In this document: piece by piece, positions 58,003-64,000 of the stretch | Position numbering within the stretch: position 1 is the stretch's first letter | Layout of the letters: each line of letters opens with the position of its first letter | Origin: Lachnospiraceae bacterium | Lineage (GTDB): Bacteria > Bacillota > Clostridia > Lachnospirales > Lachnospiraceae | Assembly (NCBI GenBank): GCA_017553505.1 | Contig: JAFZLD010000006.1 | Location: 186,001 to 250,000, forward strand | Length of the DNA stretch: 64,000 bases | Direction: 5' to 3' | Program-made: the position numbers and the translations under genes | Notes under the pieces: generated by a model | Databases searched by the model: none | Told to the model about the DNA's origin: nothing | The model's input: the letters and a program-made list of their open reading frames with translations, nothing else

Positions 58003-58821
58003 ATGGATATTGGAAGTATTGGAAATGCGGCAAGCGCATATCAGTATGCTAACCAGATTGGTAATAGGCGGATTTCGTCATCGACGTTTCAAAGCAAGTT
58101 ATCAGATGCTGTTTTTGCTAATAAAACTGGAATAACAGATCAGAGTTTTGAGGAAATGTGGAAGTCACGATATTCAGATGCAAAATATCATGTTATGGAT
58201 GCGTCGGGTATTTCACAGGGAACGTGGGAACGAAACGATTTTCCGTATGAAAGATTCTTTGATGATGAAGTGGATGAATCCGTTTTAGATTGGCATCCTT
58301 CAGGTAAAGAACCTGATATGTCTGATGCGTCAGTACAGTCAAGGCTGGATTCAACACTGGGGAAAAAGGCTATAGTAGTACCGCCGGAATTGGAAGAAAA
58401 GATGAAAAATGATCCTGAATTGGCAGAGAAGGTGATGGGAAAAGTTGAAAGCTTCATTCAGAATCATCCTACAAGACCGGGGCGGGTGTTATCATATTTG
58501 ATCGCGCTAGATGAAAATGGTGATATAGCACATTTTCGTGTAACAGGTGGAGGCGGACATATATCGGGGCCATCCGATGCAGAACTGCGGCAATTTGAAG
58601 AGGAACAGGAGGCCAAAAGAGAGAAGAAGGTTCAGCAGGAAAAGGAAAACAGGGAATATAATCTGAAGGTTGCAGAGGAAAGAAAGCGGTTACAGGAAGA
58701 AATCTACAACAAACAGAGTGCGGAAGCAATCCTTCAGGAACAAATTGTTTCAAATTCAAAAATGTATGGGATATTATCAGCGTATGAAGCCGGAACATTT
58801 GCAGGTGATGGGGTATTATAG
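58003..58821 (+). CDS. Unrecognised cargo protein A
   Basis: 272 residues, ATG 58003 after GGAGG. No signal peptide or membrane helix. The N-terminus is polar (MDIGSIGNAASAYQYANQIG), a central part (IVVPPELEEKMKNDPELAEK, LSYLIALDENGDIAHFRVTG) looks globular and faintly like DUF6033-type proteins, and about 70 residues near 200-255 are a charged coiled coil (EEEQEAKREKKVQQEKEN). It is the first gene behind the second LytTR box pair. Function unknown. Confidence 0.8.
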   Translation: MDIGSIGNAASAYQYANQIGNRRISSSTFQSKLSDAVFANKTGITDQSFEEMWKSRYSDAKYHVMDASGISQGTWERNDFPYERFFDDEVDESVLDWHPSGKEPDMSDASVQSRLDSTLGKKAIVVPPELEEKMKNDPELAEKVMGKVESFIQNHPTRPGRVLSYLIALDENGDIAHFRVTGGGGHISGPSDAELRQFEEEQEAKREKKVQQEKENREYNLKVAEERKRLQEEIYNKQSAEAILQEQIVSNSKMYGILSAYEAGTFAGDGVL

Positions 58822-58937
58822 GATTCGATTCGGTGTTTAAAATGATACTGCCGGATCTTTCCGTGGAGTGGTGCGGTCCTGACTGACAGAGGGGCTGCGG
58901 GAAGTAATCTAAATAATCAATGATTGGAGTCGGATAC

Positions 58938-59576
58938 ATGAATAAAATATCAAATAGTATACCTGGACAGCTTCGTACATACGAAGCGTATCGTGCGAAG
59001 AAGGATACAACGGAAAAGAATATAGTCGATGAAGAGGAAGCACAAAAAGGCCAGCGAGTGGATTCCGTACAGTTTTCAAAGGAAGGTCTTGCAGCACTGG
59101 AGGAATCATTATCATCTCGCACCAAGGGTGTGAAAATAACGAAGAGTGGTAATGATTATAATGTCTTGTTTAAGAATCCGGCATATGCATTCAGAGCCGT
59201 CAAAAACGGATACATCGATATCGGTGGAGAAAAGTTTACTTTTAGCGACGATGAGAAGGAAGAGTTGAAAAAGGCTGCGGAGGATTCGTTTAATCAAATG
59301 CAGAAGGACACTCTGATGGCAACGGCTGAACATAATGCACACGTATTGCAGCAACAGGCTGAAGCTTTACGGGATGCCGGTAAGGAAGAACGTGATTTTT
59401 TAGAGATGCTTCTTGAAAATCTTGACGATGATAGAGCCAAGGGTAAGGATGATGAGGAGTGGAGAAGTCCTTTGCTAGATTTAGAGACGCATAGTGTTTC
59501 GATGGATCTTGAGAAGACGGAGAGTGGTTTTTCGCTGAAGGCAATCAATACTACAGTTGGGTATACGTTTGAGTGA
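58938..59576 (+). CDS. Unrecognised cargo protein B
   Basis: 212 residues from ATG 58938 after GGAG; an ATG 18 bases earlier lies before that site. Lys/Glu-rich N-terminus (MNKISNSIPGQLRTYEAYRA), then VDSVQFSKEGLAALEESL, a compact beta-containing part (YNVLFKNPAYAFRAVKNGYI) and a helical stretch. The DSVQFS pattern recalls linker segments in some secreted or flagellar proteins of Clostridia, but I cannot assign a family. No signal peptide. Confidence 0.78.
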   Translation: MNKISNSIPGQLRTYEAYRAKKDTTEKNIVDEEEAQKGQRVDSVQFSKEGLAALEESLSSRTKGVKITKSGNDYNVLFKNPAYAFRAVKNGYIDIGGEKFTFSDDEKEELKKAAEDSFNQMQKDTLMATAEHNAHVLQQQAEALRDAGKEERDFLEMLLENLDDDRAKGKDDEEWRSPLLDLETHSVSMDLEKTESGFSLKAINTTVGYTFE

Positions 59577-59645
59577 GGGCTGATCCGGAGCCGGGGCAGA
59601 TATTTGAAGAGTATGAGCCGGAAAAGTATGATTGGAGCATTGCAT

Positions 59646-60500
59646 ATGAGAATAAATGGACACTCAAATCTGATGAGCATATTTTCAAATCAGAGAATTG
59701 AATCTAAACAAACGACGAAAAAAAGAACTATATCATCGGGAATAAGAGATAGTTATGTCCGTAGTACCGATTATACGTCCAGCGTTTATTCTGCAAACAG
59801 TGGGTCTAAGCGTAATAAGATCACTTCTTCTGTTCTGGACATGATAAATTTCAATTATCTGGACATTATGAAGAAAAAGGGTGACAAGCAGTATAGTTTT
59901 CTTATAGGTGGCAAGGAGTATCTTAAGAGCGAGCTGCCTGCGGTTAGTGCAGATAAGTGTAAAGAAATTAAAGCGGCCAATAATATTGTTGATTTCACTA
60001 ATGGTCAGTATTATAAGTATACCGAAAAGAGCGGGCGCGTTCATACGTTTACCTGTACGAACGATCATGTGGATCAGCCATATTCAGATCTTGTTTCCGG
60101 CAGACAGAGTGATGCAAGTTATCAGATTGCTAAGTTTTGGAATATGCTTTCGAAAGATGGAACATACATGAGTTTATATTATTCCAAAGAGAAGCAGGAG
60201 CAGCTTCTTAATGACGCCGGGATTACAAAAGGCTTTTTTACCGTAAAGGCGGGAGATCATCAGCAGGAATATTATTATTCACATGGGAATGCAGGAGTTG
60301 CAGTCCGTAAATTTGAATATGATGCAACGTATGATATGTTCGTAAAGAGGGGAACGGCTCTGTTTAATAAATATGAGGTTGGATCGATTTTTAAGATTGG
60401 CGGAAAAGAATATGTTTTAAATGAACAGCGAAAGCTGGACATACCTTATGGAGAAGACATTTTTGACATTGAGTTTCCGGATCAGTTTCAGGGGGAATAG
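59646..60500 (+). CDS. Unrecognised cargo protein C
   Basis: 284 residues from ATG 59646 (GGAG eight bases before); an upstream extension to 59604 lacks a site. The first 60 residues are Ser/Thr/Lys-rich and probably disordered; the rest is a tyrosine- and glycine-rich globular part with two related stretches, YSFLIGGKEYLKSEL and IFKIGGKEYVLNEQ, which may be short repeats. No signal peptide. It follows protein B by 69 bases. Function unknown. Confidence 0.76.
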   Translation: MRINGHSNLMSIFSNQRIESKQTTKKRTISSGIRDSYVRSTDYTSSVYSANSGSKRNKITSSVLDMINFNYLDIMKKKGDKQYSFLIGGKEYLKSELPAVSADKCKEIKAANNIVDFTNGQYYKYTEKSGRVHTFTCTNDHVDQPYSDLVSGRQSDASYQIAKFWNMLSKDGTYMSLYYSKEKQEQLLNDAGITKGFFTVKAGDHQQEYYYSHGNAGVAVRKFEYDATYDMFVKRGTALFNKYEVGSIFKIGGKEYVLNEQRKLDIPYGEDIFDIEFPDQFQGE

Positions 60501-60564
60501 AGTGTTTGTGATTAGCTGGTATGGCATAGCATTATATGCTAATTTGATAAAGATGTGTGATTAC

Positions 60565-61023
60565 ATGAAAAAGAAAGCAATTTATGTTACGGAAGCCTGT
60601 CTAGTTTTTTTTGCGACGTTAATATTTGCCGGGTGTGGAAGCCGCATAGATTATTCTCTTCCTGATAATCCTATAGAGTTTAACACAGGAACCTTTGTAA
60701 ATCCTGATAAACCGGATGATGAACAAATTTCAATTGAGTATAATGGGAGAACCTATATCGTGTATGGAACGATAAATGGCATTGTCCCTAAGGATGAGAT
60801 GGGTGATTGTCTTGGATATATCGTGCAGGATGGAGTTAAGATGGAAACATCAAGGATATTCCTGTTGGCTGGAGATCCTGATGCGAATTATCTGGGACGA
60901 TTTGAGACAGAAGGGGTTATGAGTCAACCGGATTTCTTTAGAGCTATTGACACCGTAGGAAAAGATATAACAACACCGGCATACATTGACGATTTGGGAT
61001 ATAAATATTGGAACGGACAGTAA
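60565..61023 (+). CDS. Small lipoprotein
   Basis: 152 residues from ATG 60565. MKKKAIYVTEACLVFFATLIFAGC is a signal peptide ending in the lipobox IFAGC, so the mature protein is anchored to the outer face of the membrane. The mature part (ISIEYNGRTYIVYGTINGIV, DCLGYIVQDG) is beta-rich, no family recognised. A longer frame overlapping gene C is rejected because the lipobox fixes the start. It is the last gene of the element. Confidence 0.82.
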   Translation: MKKKAIYVTEACLVFFATLIFAGCGSRIDYSLPDNPIEFNTGTFVNPDKPDDEQISIEYNGRTYIVYGTINGIVPKDEMGDCLGYIVQDGVKMETSRIFLLAGDPDANYLGRFETEGVMSQPDFFRAIDTVGKDITTPAYIDDLGYKYWNGQ

Positions 61024-61128
61024 GGCATCAGAAAAACCGGAAATTTGTATGATATAAGATATTACAGTATAATAACAATGGCACTAGGCAATAGTTAGTT
61101 TTCTTCGAGAATAGAACTGCCGCCCCGG

Positions 61129-61203
61129 GTGAGTGAGTAAGTGAGTGAGTTTTAAAAGGTGTAGTATGGGAACCCGCTCCCTTTCTGTATTTGTTGAGTG
61201 AGC
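61129..61203. repeat. Right-end TGAGTGAGT repeats
   Basis: TGAGTGAGT at 61130 and 61142, and TGAGTGAGC at 61195, next to attR. The same 9-mer occurs twice near attL; candidate integrase arm sites. Confidence 0.6.
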
Positions 61204-61209
61204 TTTTTT

Positions 61210-61217
61210 CTCCTAAG
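61210..61217. repeat. attR core CTCCTAAG
   Basis: Second copy of the 8-bp core at 46406-46413. Confidence 0.88.
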
Positions 61218-61250
61218 GGTCTGTTGCTGGTTCGATTCCGGCTGGGAGCA
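61210..61250 (+). pseudogene. tRNA-Arg(CCT), 3' half of the split gene (attR)
   Basis: Anticodon loop CTCCTAA, stem GGGTC, TGTT, T arm GCTGG/TTCGATT/CCGGC, acceptor TGGGAGC, discriminator A. It lacks any 5' half locally and pairs with 46375-46413. Preceded by element DNA (TTTTTT) and followed 7 bases later by a terminator. Confidence 0.92.
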
Positions 61251-61257
61251 TAAATTT

Positions 61258-61287
61258 AACCCCGTTCCGATTGGAGCGGGGTTTTTC
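61258..61287 (+). terminator. Original terminator of the split tRNA-Arg
   Basis: AACCCCGTTCC, GATT, GGAGCGGGGTT then TTT: an 11-bp stem (one wobble). It also serves the convergent amidohydrolase gene. Confidence 0.9.
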
Positions 61288-61307
61288 TATACGTATTTCT
61301 ATGAAAA

Positions 61308-62903
61308 TCAAACTTTCAGTAATCTACCTGTACTCTTTAAAGATTCTTCATCAAGTCTATCATCTGTCAAAACAAGTTTTCCGTTGATAAACACTTTATC
61401 TATACCAAAAGATTTTCCCTGGTCCGGGATTGCATCTTTGATAATGGATTCATCGAATACGGTAATGTCTGCAAAGTATCCTTCTTTCAGGTAGCCTCTT
61501 TCTTTTAGAGCAAATCGGTCGGAAATAGCTCCGGTCATCTTTCTGATGGTTGTAGGCATGGAGCAACCTATACCGCCGAGGGAATCTCTGATGAACTTGG
61601 GATAGCAATCGTAGATTACAGGATTCTGTATACCGTGTTCCTCAACCCATCCGTCAGTCATGAATAAGCAGTGTTCATGTTTCTCAAATTCACTGATGAT
61701 TTCGGGAGTGGAATAAGGCCCCATGTTAACTCGCCCCTGAAAATTACTTTTTTCGCAGAGCATGAGGTAAGCATCGAGGTCTTTAATGCCTTCTTCTCTT
61801 GCAATCTGATGAACGGTCTTACCTTCGTATTGTTCATAACCTTTTCCGATGTAAGCTATCTCTATATCTTTGAAGCCAAATCCAAGAAGTAAGCTCGAAG
61901 CTTTAATCAAAAGTGAAAGTTTAAGTCTGTTCAACGGTTTCTTACGATCCTGCATACTCATACCCTGATACCAGGTAGGAAGTATTACCGTAATAACAGA
62001 GACGCCGAGGCATTCATTGTATATGTCGAACATTGCATCAACACCGCTGCTTCTGAGACCCTCAATAATTTGAACGAACTCATTCTTATCTTTCAAAGAA
62101 CGTTTGCCTACAAAAATCGCATGTGAATATTGAAGCTTAAGATTGGTTCCTTTGGAAATCTCTACAAGCTCATCGACTGCGCGCAATAAATGTGAGCGAC
62201 CAAGCAATTCGGGGTAAGCCATGGAAACAGCAGAGTTGGCACGCGGATGTACGGTGAGAGGCTTGTTGTATTTTAAGCATAACGCGGCAACTTTCTTAAG
62301 CTCTTCGGTATCGGAATATAGCCCCGGTTCATACATGAGGCCAAAAGAAACACCGGCTGCGCCTTGACGAAGATTATCTTCAATAATAGAAAGCATTTTT
62401 TCTTCTTCATCGGGAGTCAGCTTTCTGTTAGCATAACCCGTAACCGCAGCGCGTGCAGAACAGTGTCCGACTAAAATTGCCATGTTGCAAGGCATCTTCA
62501 TGTCTGTGGCATTGGCGTAACTTTTAATGTCGCCGTATTCACCTTTGGTATTTCTGAAACCGAAAAGTCCGCCGCCGATTTTATCCTTGAACTCACAATC
62601 CTCGTTAAATCCTATCTCGGAGATACCGCAATTTCCTGTAATGAATGTGGTCATTCCCTGACGGATGAAAGGATCGAAGTAGGGTAAAGATTCTTTCTTA
62701 ATAGCGAACCAGTCATTGTGCGAGTGACCGTCAATAAAACCCGATGATACAGATTTTCCCGCTAAATCGTAAGTAACATCCGCGACCTCATCAATAGAGG
62801 GCGCCACTTTTGTAATTCTGTCACCTTCGATTAAAACATCACCTATAAAAGCTTCGCTTCCGGTGCCGTCGTATATTTTGCCGTTTTTGAGTAGAGTTTT
62901 CAT
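61308..62903 (-). CDS. N-acyl-D-amino-acid deacylase family amidohydrolase
   Basis: 531 residues. The N-terminal LLKNGKIYDGTG and VSSGFIDGHSHNDWF contain the first metal-binding HxH, FITGNCGISEIGF gives the conserved Cys ligand typical of D-aminoacylases, and the TIM barrel continues with SYGLMYEPG-like (VSFGLMYEPGLYS) and QYSHAIFVGK. The C-terminal FADITVFDE completes the beta sandwich. It hydrolyses N-acyl-D-amino acids or related amides; the exact substrate is unknown. It lies just outside the element. Confidence 0.87.
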   Translation of the reverse strand: MKTLLKNGKIYDGTGSEAFIGDVLIEGDRITKVAPSIDEVADVTYDLAGKSVSSGFIDGHSHNDWFAIKKESLPYFDPFIRQGMTTFITGNCGISEIGFNEDCEFKDKIGGGLFGFRNTKGEYGDIKSYANATDMKMPCNMAILVGHCSARAAVTGYANRKLTPDEEEKMLSIIEDNLRQGAAGVSFGLMYEPGLYSDTEELKKVAALCLKYNKPLTVHPRANSAVSMAYPELLGRSHLLRAVDELVEISKGTNLKLQYSHAIFVGKRSLKDKNEFVQIIEGLRSSGVDAMFDIYNECLGVSVITVILPTWYQGMSMQDRKKPLNRLKLSLLIKASSLLLGFGFKDIEIAYIGKGYEQYEGKTVHQIAREEGIKDLDAYLMLCEKSNFQGRVNMGPYSTPEIISEFEKHEHCLFMTDGWVEEHGIQNPVIYDCYPKFIRDSLGGIGCSMPTTIRKMTGAISDRFALKERGYLKEGYFADITVFDESIIKDAIPDQGKSFGIDKVFINGKLVLTDDRLDEESLKSTGRLLKV

Positions 62904-62921
62904 TCTTTTGCCTTATCGGTA

Positions 62922-64000
62922 TTAGGATAATGAAATTTTAAGGTTCTTGTCACTGTCAATAACTTTAACTGTTCCTATAGGTGTGGAAGTCTTAACAGAA
63001 ATAGTGTCGCCATTTCTGGTTGCAGTAACGGTAATGGCTTCCTTACCCTTCTGGTTATAAACAGTAGTCGTAGCGGTTGCGCCGTCCTGCAGACAGTAGA
63101 TGCAAACTTCGGGCTTGTCTTCAAAATCGTAGTCGGGCTTATCGGTGTGACTTCCGAGACATACGATTGAATTCTCGCGGACGAAGAGAGGAATGCTTAA
63201 GTAATCGAATTTTTCCGAGTACCAGTTACCGCCTTCTTTGATCTCGCCGGTAAGGAAGTTGGTCCAGCGTCCCTTCGGAAGATAAAACTCACCGATTGAG
63301 TCGGGGTTAAATATCGGAGCGACCATTAAGTTGTCACCGAGCATGTACTGTTTATCAAGATAATGGGTATTCTTATCATCTGTAAATTCCATAACCATGG
63401 AACGCATAGTAGGAATACCTTCGGTAGCTGCCTGAACTGCGGTTTTGTAAAGATAAGGCATCAGGCGGGCTTTAAGCTTGGTGAAGGTCCTTACTACATC
63501 AACAGCTTCTTCATCATAAACCCACGGAACTCTGTAAGAACTGCTTCCGTGAAGTCTTGAGTGAGAAGAAAGAAGACCGAAGGCAGCCCAGCGCTTGTAA
63601 ACATCGGGAGTGGAAGTTGCTTCGAATCCGCCGATATCATGACTCCAGAAACCAAAGCCCGACATAAGAAGCGATAATCCGCCGCGAAGACTTTCCTCCA
63701 TGGATTCATAATCAGACCAGCAGTCGCCACCCCAGTGAACCGGGAACTTCTGGCCGCCTACGGTAGCACTTCTTGCAAATAACACTGCATCGTCGTTGCC
63801 ACGTTTTTTCTGTAAAAGTTCAAATACACACTTATTGTAAAGATAAGTGTAATAATTGTGCATCTTCTGCGGGTCGGAGCCGTCGTGCCATACTACGTCG
63901 GTGGGGATTCTTTCGCCGAAGTCAGTCTTGAAACAGTCAACGCCCATGTCGAGCAAAGCTTCGAGCTTACTCTGGAACCACTTGCATGCATCCGGATTGG
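62922..64000 (-). CDS. yicI: Alpha-xylosidase (YicI, GH31), 5' end beyond window
   Basis: The C-terminal 359 or so codons; the frame is open through the right edge (NPDACKWFQSKLEALLDMG). CFKTDFGERIPTDVVWHDG holds the GH31 nucleophile Asp, and HWGGDCWSDYESMEESLRGG and SGFGFWSHDIGG continue the barrel; the sequence follows E. coli YicI closely. It releases xylose from the ends of xyloglucan oligosaccharides. Cytoplasmic as far as seen. Eighteen bases separate it from the amidohydrolase gene downstream. Confidence 0.93.
   Translation of the reverse strand, partial: NPDACKWFQSKLEALLDMGVDCFKTDFGERIPTDVVWHDGSDPQKMHNYYTYLYNKCVFELLQKKRGNDDAVLFARSATVGGQKFPVHWGGDCWSDYESMEESLRGGLSLLMSGFGFWSHDIGGFEATSTPDVYKRWAAFGLLSSHSRLHGSSSYRVPWVYDEEAVDVVRTFTKLKARLMPYLYKTAVQAATEGIPTMRSMVMEFTDDKNTHYLDKQYMLGDNLMVAPIFNPDSIGEFYLPKGRWTNFLTGEIKEGGNWYSEKFDYLSIPLFVRENSIVCLGSHTDKPDYDFEDKPEVCIYCLQDGATATTTVYNQKGKEAITVTATRNGDTISVKTSTPIGTVKVIDSDKNLKISLS

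Larger units (their letters stand above)
46406..61217. mobile_element. 14.8-kb integrative mobilizable element in the tRNA-Arg(CCT) anticodon loop
   Basis: Boundaries are the two copies of CTCCTAAG (46406-46413 and 61210-61217) inside the two tRNA halves. Contents: replacement tRNA-Arg(CCT), tyrosine integrase, VapE-type helicase, CHC2 primase-like protein, MobV-type relaxase, hairpin array, XRE regulator, sigma-like factor, AbiE pair, LytTR/AgrC-like/VanZ module and unrecognised cargo. There is no coupling ATPase or T4SS, so it is mobilizable rather than self-conjugative. Two TGAGTGAGT repeats near each end are candidate integrase arm sites. Confidence 0.9.

Noticed and set aside
60421..60564. 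Upstream extension of the lipoprotein gene
   Set aside because: It overlaps gene C in another frame, and the signal peptide and lipobox fit only the ATG at 60565.

Overview
The window is a chromosomal replication-origin region of a low-to-moderate-GC Firmicute, most likely a Lachnospiraceae-type Clostridium relative. The reasons are the gyrA-gyrB-recF-yaaA-dnaN-dnaA || rpmH-rnpA-yidD-yidC-jag-mnmE-mnmG-rsmG-parA-parB order, families typical of that group (DUF4446, DUF3881), strong GGAGG ribosome binding sites, and a polyol/plant-sugar catabolic profile. The origin lies at about 29.9-32.0 kb, and most housekeeping genes point away from it on both sides.

Region by region. (1) 1-4.6 kb, minus strand: pseF-pseI-formyltransferase-pseG-sialyltransferase-like-GT2, the end of a pseudaminic-acid (nonulosonate) and glycosyltransfer operon. 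(2) 4.7-6.1 kb: a 58-residue helix-turn-helix-like small protein and an inositol-monophosphatase-family enzyme. (3) 6.2-17.1 kb: a polyol or rare-sugar locus. A minus-strand operon encodes a zinc dehydrogenase, a lipoprotein binding protein, two permeases, two different ATPases and a 37-residue membrane peptide. It diverges from ulaE-lyxK, followed by a ROK repressor; two similar palindromes exactly 200 bp apart in the divergent region are candidate operators. (4) 17-22.8 kb: a DUF3795-GNAT fusion, tRNA-Pro(CGG), trmB, a D,D-carboxypeptidase, and an operon of acyltransferase-like, PAP2-like and E2-like proteins. (5) 22.8-46.4 kb: the origin housekeeping block, with a bipartite oriC (six perfect DnaA boxes upstream of dnaA; a DnaA-trio-like unwinding element between dnaA and dnaN), a DegS/DegU-like two-component pair, two perfect parS sites before parAB, an HD-GYP protein, serS and a DUF3881 protein.

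(6) 46.4-61.2 kb is the main discovery: a 14.8-kb integrative mobilizable element inserted inside the anticodon loop of a tRNA-Arg(CCT) gene. The two halves of the host tRNA (46375-46413 and 61210-61250) fold together into a perfect cloverleaf, share the 8-bp core CTCCTAAG, and the 3' half still has its terminator. The element carries, just inside its left end, a complete but sequence-distinct tRNA-Arg(CCT) gene with its own promoter-like sequence, apparently replacing the tRNA it destroys. The rest of the element is a tyrosine integrase behind a strong terminator, a VapE-type helicase, a CHC2 primase-like protein, a MobV-type relaxase, a GC-rich hairpin array (candidate oriT), an XRE regulator overlapping a sigma-70-like factor, an AbiE toxin-antitoxin pair with operator repeats, and a LytTR regulator/AgrC-like kinase/VanZ module. 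Paired LytTR-type boxes (9 bp repeated at 21 bp) lie in front of both the regulator and a following block of three unrecognised proteins plus a lipoprotein. No conjugation ATPase or T4SS genes are present, so transfer would depend on a helper.

(7) 61.3-64 kb, minus strand: an N-acyl-D-amino-acid deacylase-like amidohydrolase and a YicI-type alpha-xylosidase running off the right edge.
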